From Corticium candelabrum (Eukaryota; Porifera; Homoscleromorpha; Homosclerophorida; Plakinidae): a stretch of DNA of 64,000 bases. The stretch lies in assembly GCF_963422355.1 (NCBI RefSeq), contig NC_085087.1, positions 2,176,521 to 2,240,520 on the forward strand, given 5' to 3'. The translations under genes and the position numbers were made by a program. The notes beneath the pieces are model-generated. The model was not told where the DNA came from and did no database searches. It worked only from the letters and a program-made list of their open reading frames with translations. Position 1 is the stretch's first letter; each line of letters starts with the position of its first letter. Shown here piece after piece: positions 12,571-22,493 of the stretch.

Positions 12571-15509
12571 ATATTACATTTTCGTATGAAACACTCCCTA
12601 CAGACCTGCAAATTCTGTTGCAAACCGTATGCCGCAAAGAATTCTTCTAATGGCAGCAATCGTCTGAAAAGACACATGAAACGTTGTTCAATACGTCAAT
12701 CAGACTGTCACACAGCTAGGTCTTTCGATTCTCTGCCGGCGTCAGCTTTATCGGTTGCTTCGTCGTGCTCTGTTTTTCTGCAAAAATTGGTCGTTATCTG
12801 ACGTTATTCAAAATTTGGATCCATCTGTGATTGGTAGTTTGTCACATGATCCCACTGAATACCCGTATATACGTTTCTACAAAAGCTTGAGGTTCATGAA
12901 ATAAGCAATCACATTGTATATTTTGTTCGTCAAATCAAACCTAATATGAAAGAATCTTTTGCCCTATGTTGTGCCATGCCTTTGAAGCTTCTCAAAGTAG
13001 ATCCTCAAAATGAGTCCGCATGGAAGCTGCTTCTTTTAGTCCCTATACTACTATTACAACGAGAGTCACGAGAAGGCCAGTCGGGAAGGAAAGATATTGA
13101 GAGATTTAGATTGTTCAAAGAAGAGAGATTTGGGGAGCTGTCTCACCTCACAAAGGCTACAAGACACAAACGTAGTCAAGGAATTTCGAATCAAGAGACA
13201 GCCCAGGATATGTTACTCAATCCTTGCCTTGTTCGTTTTGTTAGAAGTAAGATCAAGTCTGGTGAAATCTCAACAGCTGCAAGTGTGTTAGCAAGCTCTG
13301 GGGTTGCTGAAGACTTGGATGACACCTTATTAATTAAGAAACTGGAAGCGAAACACCTTGTACGTAGGTCATTCTCAACTAGCTTTCAGCCACACTTCCC
13401 ACACAGTTTCCAACCTTTACAGATATCAACAAAACATGCACTAAATCATTACGAGATTGCCCTAATGGGTCCAGCTGTGGGAATAATAGTTGGAAGTTTA
13501 AACATTTGAAAATGTTATTGGAACCAGACCTAACACGAGATTTACTCTTCAGTGTTTGCACCGTCATTCCTGGCGGCCAGGTATCAGATTCAATTATAAA
13601 GGCACTAGCTGGTGCTAAATTGATTCCACTTAAGAAGAACTAAGTGGATGTTCGTCCTGCTGCAATTGGCAATTGCATCAGGCGACGGTTAACCAAGGCA
13701 GCTTGCTTACATTTAAAGAGAGATATGGCAGAATACCTCTCTCCTTTCCAGTATCGAGTGTCGACTCCTGGAGGAACAGAGGTCATAACACACCTAATAC
13801 AATTATGCCTGCAGGATAATTATCTGTCATTATATAATTTGACGCAAAATGCATTCAATAGCATTCATCGTGACATCATTCTGGAAGTAGTAGATGCACA
13901 TTTTTTCGCAACTTCATCTATTTGTGTCTAAACGTTAGTTACATCAACTCAATTCCACTGGTTGTATCAATCAATGGTGAGCATACCAGCATACCAGCAT
14001 TCTATCCGAGGAGGGTGTACAACAAGGGGATCCCCTAGGACATTTCCTCTCCTGCCTTGCTCTACACTCAGTCATTTCGAAGCTTAGCCAGAGGCACCCA
14101 AAAGTCTTGATTCCATGCTACCTTAATGACGCCACAATCACATTGGTTCTAAACAAGAGGTAGTGTCCGCCTTTGTTGAGACGAAAGACGACCTAACAAA
14201 CATGGGATTGGATTTGCGAGAAGATAAATGTGAGGCTTACTGTCCTTCAGGATAGTTGATTGGGATCTGCCTATACCCGTAAGAGATGGATTAGAAATAC
14301 CTGGCACTCCAGTGTAATCAGATGTTTTGTCAAGGAAAAATTGCGTAGAGATAGTGAAGTGCGAAAGTGACCTTTTAGCAAAGTTGTCTCTTTTAGATGA
14401 CATGCAGTCTGCATTACTGCTTTTACGGTATTGTTCAGTTCTCAAGATTACTCATCATCTTCGATCTGTTCCATTATCGCTAATATCTGAAGCGGCAGAA
14501 CTGCATGATACCATGGTTATCATGGCTTTTCAAAACAACTTTGCATGTGGTTCTCCCAATGCCCTTGAATCCTCACAGCTCAAACCTGACATTCAACAAG
14601 AAGGATTTGATCTTCGGTCTGCAAAGCATTCTACATTTGAGGCCTTTCTTGGAGGTTGGTCCAACACCGTAGGCCATCTCCCTCATCGTGATGGTCGTCT
14701 GAGTAGTTTGTGTGATAATCTTGTGAGAGTCAACGGCAAAGAAGAGCCTCAAGTTCTCAGTGAATTGTCAAGTGCTTTGGCAAGTTTCCACCAGTCCTTT
14801 GACGATACGTGGAACTTGTTATCATGTACATCAAAACTGCCAGATGCTCCAAATAAACTACGGGCAAAACTTCATCAAGCCAAAAATGCTGTTGAGCTTA
14901 ACCAGGTTTTACAACAGTGCACCAATAGTGATGATCAAGCTCGAATAAAGGTTGTGGTTGTCCAAACTCTGGGGCTGGGCTGGATGCAATACGGGGTTCG
15001 CATCATTTCACTCTCAGCAATGCCAACATTGTCAATGTCTGCGACTCGGTAAAGCCATTCCATGATTGCAATCTTTGGATCGTTGTGTTGCCCAGTGTGG
15101 TCAACCAATAGATGTTGAAGGATACAACGCCATGACGTGTAAGTGGAGCGATGGCCCAATCAAACGACATGACAAAGCACTCGACTGCTTCTACGACATG
15201 TCCAAATTTTTGGGATTTCATTGCCGGAAAGAGTTGACGGCGAAATTCAAGAATAAACAACGTCCGGACATTGCAACTATACAGATGGAGAAAACCTCCT
15301 TTTAGACGTAACCATTACTCACTCCGTGGCAAAACGGTCAGTCCGTTCCAGTTGTAGTAAACCTGATTTTGCTGCAGCTGAAGAGACGGAGAAAGATCGC
15401 AAATACCTTGTAAAGTCACCAAATCTTGGGTACATGTTTCGTCCCATTGCCTTGAAGGTATACGGTCGCTAGGGAAACAAAGCGGAGGAGGCTCTAGAAG
15501 AACTATATA
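12571..15509 (+). pseudogene. Degraded retroelement: zinc finger, reverse transcriptase, endonuclease-like tail
   Basis: Consecutive fragments in shifting frames follow the order of one retroelement protein. There is a zinc finger (about 12600-12690). A pre-RT region follows from 12946 with the motif GEISTAASVLASSGVAE. RT finger blocks lie at about 13570-13720 (AKLIPLKKN, VRPAAIGNCIRRRLTKAA) and 13740-13860 (YRVSTPGGTEVI, then NAFNSIHRD). Motif B is GVQQGDPLGHFLS near 14010. Motif C reads YLNDAT near 14120, where YxDD is expected, so the first catalytic Asp is Asn. A thumb-like region spans 14160-15050. A C-terminal region has CKWSDGPIKRHDKALDC, and then DVTITHS near 15305, which fits a nuclease-like tail. 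At least five frame changes or stops are present, so it is dead. The RT family is not assigned with certainty; non-LTR-like is likely. Confidence 0.6.
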
Positions 15510-15540
15510 GCTAGCTAGCTAGCTCACAGGAAAACTTTGT

Positions 15541-16050
15541 CAAATTCCATTAATGGTATATACAGTGGAAAATGCAATAAATACCATTAACATATTCCAT
15601 TCATGGAATAGTTAAACACATACCATGAATGGAAATTGTAGCATTCAATAGTAGGTTACATTTTTGGAAATTGTTTTTCATGATTGTTATTTAGCACAGT
15701 TACTATTCATGGCTAGAATGGCATTTTCCATGTTTGTAGTTACGTGAATACCATGAATGTATATTTCTTGTTCCATTTTTGATACTTGCAAATACAATTA
15801 GGAAAAAAGTGAGTACGTGGACCCTAATGTATGGAAATATTTATGATATCCATTAATGGCTTGTCATTTACCATGCTTTGAAAATTGAAATGCCGTGGTT
15901 GGACAATGACTCATTTACCTTGATGGCAATCTATGCTTATTTTGCTTTGGTAATTATATCATTATGGAAAATACAGTACATTCCATTTAGGTTTATTCAT
16001 AACATTAATGGAAAATACAATACAATCCAGTTAGGTTACTGTTGTTGTGT
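15541..16050. repeat. AT-rich region dense in CCATTAATGG-type palindromes
   Basis: The short palindromic words CCATTAATGG, CCATTCATGG and CCATGAATGG and half-sites (GGAAAATACA, TACCATGAATG) recur at least a dozen times in both orientations over about 500 bp. No tandem period is clear and no credible gene is present. It could be a decayed foldback or satellite-derived segment. Confidence 0.6.
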
Positions 16051-16224
16051 CAGTAGCTGAAAGCAGAAGCAAACATTGAGAATTGCTACGCACGTACATA
16101 AGATGCACTCAAAACAATGCATTGATGCTACAAAAAGAATCCAAACCTTAGCAGTATCCATAAAAAGAACAACAAAATACGCTGCACTGAAACTACCATG
16201 TACCAGAACAACACACTTAGCTAA

Positions 16225-16495
16225 AATGTCTTTGATTTATAGAAGTCATCTCTACGTAGGACGTCTGACGTCGACTGCATTGTCTCTTTTATCTTGACAA
16301 TTCCCTCCTTCAGCATGGCGTCACCCACCAACGTCAGCAGTTTGGCTTTGCTTTTGTCTGGCCCAAGCTGAATTTCCAGACTCCGGCAAGCGCTGATGAG
16401 TGCGTCCTACTCACGTCTCGAAGTCTTGCTACTTCAAATCCAACCATTACGGCTAGTTCCAACTTGCACTTGCGTTCACAACCTTCAACAACAAA
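16225..16495 (-). CDS. Exon-like minus-strand stretch, unrecognised
   Basis: On the reverse strand a pyrimidine-rich acceptor (TTTTGTTGTTGAAG) precedes a frame with CERKCKLELAVMVGFEVARL. After a possible donor (GAC|GTGAGTAGG) or a one-base shift, a second frame reads GPDKSKAKLLTLVGDAMLKE and ends at a TAG close to 16215. The composition is protein-like and lysine-rich. No family is recognised. It is either a two-exon 3-prime end or a frameshifted relic. Confidence 0.28.
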
Positions 16496-16624
16496 AGTAT
16501 TAGCTAACATTTTAACATTTAGCAGTTTTGTAATTGTGTTGTATAAACTTGGACGTGTAAAACATTTTTAATAACAAATGCATGTACAAAGACTAATTAT
16601 AGTTTACATGCATAGAAGAAATTA

Positions 16625-16706
16625 GCCTCGTACCAGACCCTCTCGCGCCGTCGTGCTCGGTTCCCGTATAACACGACAACCCCTGAGAGAGGGTCTGGTA
16701 CGAGGC
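16625..16706. mobile_element. 82-bp MITE with perfect TIRs and TA flanks
   Basis: Perfect inverted arms of about 20 bp: GCCTCGTACCAGACCCTCTC from 16625, and its complement ending at 16706. They are separated by about 42 bp. A TA dinucleotide flanks each end (16623-16624 and 16707-16708), consistent with a TA target-site duplication. The whole element folds into a hairpin and carries no coding capacity. Confidence 0.8.
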
Positions 16707-16740
16707 TAGTAGAAATGTCTATAAAAATATAATGTATACA

Positions 16741-17160
16741 GGGCCGACGGAGTCGCAGCGGCAGCAGCGGCCCATAGCCGCCCCACTTTTTTTGTGAAAA
16801 CTCGACTTCAGCCAGCGAACTATTGCCGCATACTTCCGGTCTAAAGGTAGAGCTGATAAAATAAAATAATATATTTGGTCATCTACCGGATTGCGACTGT
16901 ACTAATTTGGTGACTGTTTTGAAGTCTCCTACGACTTCTCTTTCGTTACCTGGACTATATTCCCCGAACTCTGTGACAGCCCTCTGTGCGCATGCTCACT
17001 ACTCACGAATGTGTGCTAACCCGCCCTTAGCGTGCGCTAAGCCACACCCTCTAACGCGCGCTAGGACGCTCCACTTTCAAGTTGCTTCCGTCGGGCCTGG
17101 TATATCACGTATAATGGAACAGTTTAACATGCAGAGACAGCAAAAGAAGAAGTAATTTGC
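16741..17160. other. GC-rich segment without a recognised gene
   Basis: Starts with a GC-rich tract (GGCCGACGGAGTCGCAGCGG) and includes one short frame at 16907-17155 without domain features. Confidence 0.35.
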
Positions 17161-17198
17161 AAAGAAGCAATCAGAGTAATGTTCGTAGAAAATTTTCT

Positions 17199-18004
17199 CT
17201 AGTTCTTGCTGCACATACCTTCTGTGGCTCTTGAAGATGAGCCGTCTTGAACCAGCTGCAGTTTCTGCAAAAATTTTGCAGGCCACACTAGGAAAGAGTT
17301 GGGCATCACTGGCTCATGATGCCAATAAATGTTCTCTGTCCATGGGTAAGGTGTTTCACTGTGACCTCCACTAAGAGACTGAACTTTGACTTTCATGTGG
17401 CTCTGTGGTACTGGTCTCATGTGGCACAGTGATCCGTGAAGACCACATATCTGTCCAGTTCCTACATTAATATTCTTATTGTCAAGCAAGTGAACGATAT
17501 CTATTAAAACAGAGACAAATACATGTGCACCAGTTAGTTGATTGCACCTAACATGTTCTGACCGCCAATAGCAGGTAAGTTTGAATTCCCATCTTTCTCT
17601 AAATTTTCTGGGTCTTTTGCCTCTGAATTTGAAATAGCACTAGCATCAGGCACCGGCATTTCCTCTGCAGCTGTGCGCGTACCGGATGCAGATGGCTCAT
17701 TGTCGACGTCCTTAGAATTAGTACTAGTACTAGGTGATTTTTCTGATTCCGGGTCTTTTACCTTCTTAACCTTTCGTCCGTCCTAAAATAGAAATAGCAA
17801 AATCCATTATTAAAAACTTAGATACACATGCAATAAGCGAGAACATAAAAGTTGCGTAAAGTCGAATCCTTTCCTGACTCGTCGGCGCCGCTCATTTAGA
17901 GTATTAAGAATATGTTGTCGTATTACCTTTTTTCCTGACAAGTTCTTCTGACAGACGATCAGCTGGCAAACAACAACACAGAATCCTCTGACGACACGGC
18001 TCAT
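17199..18004 (-). CDS. Minus-strand exon-like stretches, unrecognised
   Basis: Three reverse-strand stretches could belong together. From 18004, a frame begins MSRVVRGFCVVVCQLIVC and includes a basic segment (NTLNERRRRVRKG). After a strong acceptor (TTTGCTATTTCTATTTTAG, at about 17783 reading down), an acidic, Ser-rich exon reads DGRKVKKVKDPESEKSPSTS. At 17489-17199 is a frame with PYPWTENIYWHHEPVMPNSF. The acidic exon has a clean acceptor and biased but protein-like composition. The stretches are not confirmed to splice in phase, and no family is recognised. The first stretch overlaps the start of the LTR-retroelement remnant on the other strand. Confidence 0.25.
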
Positions 18005-18330
18005 GCGTCACTACACGGAGGAAAAGGCAATAGAACAGCTGCTGACCTCCCAACGGACACCCCAAAAGGTTCAGCACCAGGTAACTCTTCAGGATAAGTC
18101 GTTACTCGCAGCGGTCGCGTTGTCAACAACCGGAGGAATTGGACTGATAGAGAACACATATACTATCACTGTTGCGTTGTGTTGTGTTATGTACAAAAGT
18201 TCATTCTGCTAGTTTAGTGAAACTATTCGCAAGAGACTTGCAAGGGAGATGTAGTGTTATTAGACTGACTGTACTTTAGACGCCGCATATACGGGCACGG
18301 CGATAAGATAAGACCCAGATCTAGTATGGT
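18005..18330 (+). mobile_element. Ty3/gypsy-like pol tail and possible LTR start
   Basis: One frame carries GSAPGNSSG, an in-frame stop, and then VVTRSGRVVNN. The TRSGR motif with flanking Pro/Gly-rich sequence is typical of the C-terminal tail of Ty3/gypsy-type Pol in animals. It is followed by TGTTGCGTTGTGTTGTGTTA, a plausible LTR edge. No full LTR pair is visible. It is a solo scrap. Confidence 0.4.
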
Positions 18331-18713
18331 GCACACAGCCCACCGCGTGGTCTCTTTCTTGTCTCAGTACACTACCAAAGCAAAATCTCTAGACTTTCGA
18401 TGCAATGACTCGAAAACCACAGACAAAACATCAAAAGCAACTATTGTTTTGAAAGCAGATAAACCTATATTTTCTCGAATGAAAGTAAAAGCGCAAACTA
18501 GGAAAATAAATCTGGCAACTGCTCTTGAATATCCTCTCGAGCCACTTCCCTGGTCGGTTGCTGGGACAGATGGCAGCTTGTCTAAAACCAACACAGCTGC
18601 CCTTCTTCATATTGCTGAGAAACCATCTATCAACATTAAATGATGTTTCTGCCTCTGCCTGGATTTTAGACGAAATGGCATTGCTTCAGTCGCTGCTACC
18701 GCCGTCAGCGTGA
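18326..18713 (+). pseudogene. Fragment of an uncharacterised metazoan family (DGSLSKT / AWILDEMALLQ motifs)
   Basis: A 105-codon frame contains IFSRMKVKAQTRKINLATAL and WSVAGTDGSLSKTN. It then shifts by one frame near 18620 into SASAWILDEMALLQSLLPPS. This pattern (helical lead, TDGSL.KT, then a W.LD.MAL.Q block) resembles an uncharacterised protein family that is multiplied in cnidarian, sponge and fish genomes and is possibly PIN/XPG-like. That assignment is from memory and weak. The fragment has no start, is frameshifted, and lies between two Ty3/gypsy scraps, so it was probably carried or trapped by rearrangement. Confidence 0.4.
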
Positions 18714-19068
18714 AACTTTCTCCTTTTTGGCCTACCGACACAGAAGTATGGTTTGTACAGGTTAAAAGCACAATTACCACCCAGAACATTACAGCTCAAC
18801 GGACTAAATTCGACTGTGTCATCACGTCCTGCCCGGAATTCGCAACGAAGGTGAGACCATGGAGTTCACCTGTAGTCTTGGTACGTAAGAAAGACGACAC
18901 GTAACGTTGTTGCATTTGGTGACGAGGAGCGGGATATCGAGCAAGATATTGGAACAGAATTTGGACAGATCGCTTCGTGGATCAGTCCTCGTTTAGTGTT
19001 GTCACGTTGTAACGTGTGAGTGCATTTGTGTACGTGTGAGTGCTGCGCCCTACGTAGAAAAGCGGCAT
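18714..19068 (+). mobile_element. Ty3/gypsy-like scrap: gag-like piece fused to RT-like piece, then leader-like sequence
   Basis: In one frame, KLSPFWPTDTEVWFVQVKS (a gag-like motif of Ty3/gypsy elements) runs within about 40 codons into RPWSSPVVLVRKKDDT, which resembles the start of the RT finger domain. The intervening gag, protease and pol parts are missing, so this is an internal deletion product. The following TTTGGTGACGAGGAGCGGGA resembles the primer-binding or leader region of such elements. Not functional. Confidence 0.45.
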
Positions 19069-19409
19069 CATGGCGCTCCGCGATCTGGAATGGAGCTATA
19101 GACAATCTCACGATTTAGCAGCTACCAATACTGAATCCACATTTAGCGAGTCACGGCTACTTGATGACCCAGACAGACAATGTTTGCTGCAGCTGTGAAC
19201 GCTTCTACCAAAGAAAATATGTATCAAGGGTGCACGTTTCAGATAATCTCGGCAGCATCGTGTGGCCTAAGTTGCAAGCATTTATATCACAGAATAACCA
19301 AGCTGAAGAGACAGACACTCTGTTTATGTGCTCTTTCTGGAAGCGGCGAATTACGTTTCTGAAATCAAGATCATTGCAAAGGCACAAAAGTTCAGATTAT
19401 GGGGAATAG
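19069..19409 (+). pseudogene. Helitron N-terminal protein fragment (copy 1)
   Basis: A frame from ATG 19069 reads MALRDLEWSYRQSHDLAATN and stops at 19197-19199. An overlapping frame continues with CCSCERFYQRKYVSRVHVSD and WPKLQAFISQNNQ to TAG at 19407-19409. In copy 2 the same stretch follows directly on a Helitron-type N-terminal region (LRILRAAST, then the NFKCLLRDLEW junction). This shows it is the CxxC-bearing part of that protein. The frame break between the two parts marks it as dead. Confidence 0.5.
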
Positions 19410-19647
19410 AGAGTAGGCTGTTACTGTACGTATAAAATATGACCACGCCTACTCCCAGCTATTACGCGAATTTTTTAGTAGTGTGCAGCTGCAAAGACAG
19501 TTTGTGTGAAAGAGTAGCTAGTATGACTGAATACCGTATGCAAGTACACTACAAGCCTAATTGACCATTACTACTCTTAATTTCCCGCGAATGTAGTGCA
19601 GCTACAAGCAATTCACTCAGTTAGTTTAGTGCTAGTCTTTCAGCAGT

Positions 19648-20785
19648 ATGGCAAAGACCAACATGGCGCTTCTGGAGTGGTTAGAAGAGCAACATAAAGG
19701 GCTACAAAAGTTGGTCGACAAACGCGACATAACACCTCGGGAATTTGATGTTGGAGAGACGGTGGTGGCCAACTTTGGGAGGAGAAGATTTACAGCGAAA
19801 GTAATAGAACAGCCTACCACCACGAAAGCAGGTAAAGGCGGAATAATAACAACAAAAACAAGCAACCAAAAAGAAAAAAGATTTTGAAAACATTTTCAGG
19901 TGCAAAGATGAGAGACTGCGCTTATATTTGTTACATTGAGTAAAGTGACAAACCCTGGCAGGCTACTGTACATGAAACCATTTTAATAATCTGTTATTTC
20001 TCTAGTTTGCAACATGCTCCGTTACCAGACACAGTCTCGGATCATGACTTGGACCACCAGGATGAGTACCAATCAGACTCTGCTCGTACATCTCCAACCA
20101 AGACTGGCGCCGGCAGTTCACATACTTTCGAACACGCATGCGCACCTCTATGCAACTGGCAAGATTTTAAACAAGACGTTAAATCTAAGCTGGCTGCCAT
20201 CTTCGAGGAGCAACAAGATATTCTACAGACACTCCAGTCCTTAGCGTTGAAGTTGGAGGAACAATCCGTCCAAATGGAAGGTCTGGAATGGAAGGTTCTA
20301 AACTCTGCAGCTGCCAACGAGAGTCCAACAAAAAATTGCTTGCAACTTGCCTGCTCTTCTGTAGATTTCGAGTCGACACAGCTTCCTCGTGAGAAAGAGA
20401 GATTAAACAAGAAAAGAGCCTCTTGCACCAGCCTGAGATTGAATCGGCGGAACTGCAGCTACCTTGCGATGTGCAACCTGCCGCACCGGCCGGAAATGGC
20501 GCAAGTCAATTTGTTATTCCGGAGACCCTCATTAGCCAGGAGATGCAAGAGAACAAGTGCAGAGCTAATTTTGCCTCTCGGCTTGTTTGGAGACTTTTAC
20601 CAACGTCTGTTCTAAAATCGTCCAACGTCGCTGGACGAAGAGGCAAGACGAGGCTGGATCCTCAAGTTATAGCGGCTGTACATCAAGTAGCGTTTAGACA
20701 TTTCGCCCTGCAAACTGGTGAGGATGGCCCGTCTGCGTGGAGAAATTGCATTAAGGCAATCGATGCCTACAGCAGGAACCTCTAA
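19648..20785 (+). pseudogene. BEN-domain protein gene, copy 1 (BEN domain open)
   Basis: Exon 1 starts at ATG 19648 (MAKTNMALLEWLEEQHKGL, then PREFDVGETVVANFGRRRF) and an intron ends at the TTCTCTAG acceptor at 20005. Exon 2 carries an acidic stretch, a Gln/Leu-rich coiled coil (EEQQDILQTLQSLALKLEEQ) and, after a frame change near 20400, a BEN domain: FVIPETLISQEMQENK, ANFASRLVWRLLP, NVAGRRGKTRLDPQ, and WRNCIKAIDAYSRNL ending at TAA 20783-20785. BEN domains bind DNA or chromatin partners. The order, a coiled coil before a C-terminal BEN domain, is usual for the family. Relative to copies 2 and 3, exon 1 has a one-base loss near 19833 and exon 2 a frameshift near 20400, so the whole protein cannot be made, although the BEN domain itself is open. 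Confidence 0.65.
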
Positions 20786-20989
20786 TTAAGATATACTGAA
20801 ATAAATAAATAGGGTTGCTGTATATACGTTCAGTTACTTCTGTTGAATCACTATAGCTATAGCATCTACAGCACAATTCCAAACATTATACCGGTACTTT
20901 TTCTGATGGCTAATAATAATATATATTCCACCTAAGCTTTAGGTGTGTATACCACAAGTCAAACGATGTACGTAGTCGCACGACAATTC

Positions 20990-21365
20990 CATAATTTTGA
21001 GCTAATTTATTAAAATGTGGCGTTTATTCGAGGGCGCCGTGTAATTGAAAGTACGTTTGTTTTAATTATAAGAAAGCTATACGATTTCTTCGTAGGCATA
21101 GGTGTGGCAAACGTTTCTTGAGACTACCGTTTCAAAGCATGACGTCTCAAAGTGTGAAATGTGTATACCATTATGGTGTGGTTCTCTGGAAAAAATGGAT
21201 GTCAAAGTTAAAGCGTGTACATGCACACAAGCTCCTAAATCACAGACAGAAAGCGTAAATAAACGCCGCAATTGAGTAAATACCAACATCATTTAAACGC
21301 TGCCCTTGTTTAAACGCCGCGGTTGAAACCCTAGCTAAAATAAACGCCGCGGCGGTTAATTAATT
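20990..21365. repeat. Segment with GCGTTTATT / AATAAACGCCGCGG inverted motifs
   Basis: Left side: TGTGGCGTTTATTCGAGG near 21016. Right side: several AATAAACGCCGC and AAACGCCGCGGTTGAAACCC motifs between 21257 and 21350, ending GCGGCGGTTAATTAATTA. The words at the two sides are complementary, as in a decayed foldback element. The right motif recurs at 29812-29835 in copy 2 and in altered form at 62875-62960. Confidence 0.5.
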
Positions 21366-21609
21366 AATTGGAGAAACGGTGGTAGACTCTGTTAGAATTG
21401 TCAACTCTACGGATGAGTGCTGGATGCATGGGTAGTATCCGAGGCGTTACGACGTACCGGTGAGTAGAACGAGAAACATGTAAGCACTAACGGTGATAGG
21501 TTTGTTTACACTAGCATTTTACTTGTATGTTTTAAACAGCTGTAGCTATATACTATACCTAATGCATGTAAATTGAGCCATGTTTTTAGGCTACAAGTCA
21601 TTCTCCAGT

Positions 21610-22485
21610 TGGTATGTCCTGTGCTTCTACCATCTTTGGCAGCACTTTTGAAAGATGGCCGATATAAGTTTGGCACTTCTGTGGGGGCATCCTAGTGCGC
21701 CAAAATTCAAGAATCCTGTTACCAGTTCATTCTTGGTAAAAGGCTTTATCTCACTCTCAAGAAAAAGTTTTAATTCGTTCCAAACTTTAATAATTGGATG
21801 GAGATCTGGTGAGTCAGGTGGAGTAGGCCACCAGTTGATGCCTCTACCTTGTAGAAATTGCTTGGTGTGTAGGTTCACATGCTTGGGATCGTTGTCCTGC
21901 ATAAGCCTATGCTGGGTTGGAGGTGATCGCTAAAAATTTTGGTATAGAGATCCGATATCATGGTGCCAGTAAAAACGCAAATTGGCGTTGCTCCACGGCA
22001 AGAGATTCCGCCCCAAACATGCATCTTGAGAGGGTGTTTTGGCTTCGCTTCAGTTTGAGAGAGAATCCTTTCTTTTGCAGCAGATCTTTTTGTGCCAGAT
22101 CATCTCCACACTTGACTCATCCGAGAATATGATGTCTTTAAAATTGAAGTTATAGTTGATTGAAAAATTCAAGTCTCTTCGTTTCGTTTACATCTCGCAT
22201 GGATTGACAGTAGCATGGTTTTGTTACCACCCAGTCAAGTTGTGTTCTGACGACACGACGGATGGTAGACTCGCATACGGAGATACTGAGTTCGCGCTGA
22301 AGGATAACCTTTATTTGCTTGGAAGTTAGTTCATCATCATGATTCAGCAACGCATCTATGAGACTCCTACCTTCCAGAATGAGGCGTGCTGAAGTACCAC
22401 TTCTTGGAGCATCTCTAAGAGACTTCGTTGACAAGCATCTTTTCCAAAACAAAGAAATCGATTGTCTTGAAAAATTTATACCCAT
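21610..22485 (-). pseudogene. Tc1/mariner-type transposase remnant
   Basis: Reverse strand. The N-terminal part (from about 22485) has Tc1-type helix-turn-helix features: SISLFWKRCLSTKSLRDAPR, then SISVCESTIRRVVRTQLDW. The middle has DIIFSDESSVEM (catalytic Asp region), then frame changes. The C-terminal part has MQDNDPKHVNLHTKQFLQGR and PPDSPDLHPIIKVWNELK. This is the Tc1 DDE arrangement with the final Glu region read as IIKVW where IENVW is usual. At least two frame changes and stops make it dead. The first residues and the right terminal repeat are missing, because the next element begins within 10 bp. Confidence 0.75.
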
Positions 22486-22493
22486 CTAGAAAG

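Larger units (their letters stand above)
19069..21575 (+). mobile_element. Helitron-fragment plus BEN-gene block, copy 1
   Basis: About 2.5 kb matching 27665-30037 almost throughout: Helitron-type coding fragment, a non-coding spacer with TAATTGACCATTACTACT, a two-exon BEN gene, and a long 3-prime segment. The shared 3-prime segment ends near a hairpin (TAGCTATA TAC TATACCTA, imperfect here, perfect in copy 2) and then CTAATGCATGTAAATT. The third copy (36692-38250) shares the BEN gene and flanks but not the far 3-prime segment. The boundaries are where similarity ends by eye. No terminal inverted repeats are seen. Confidence 0.7.

Noticed and set aside
22428..22493. Upstream ATG at 22428 as the start of the retroelement ORF1
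   Set aside because: That stretch is antisense Tc1 coding sequence. The ATG at 22494 lies at the start of the composition change.
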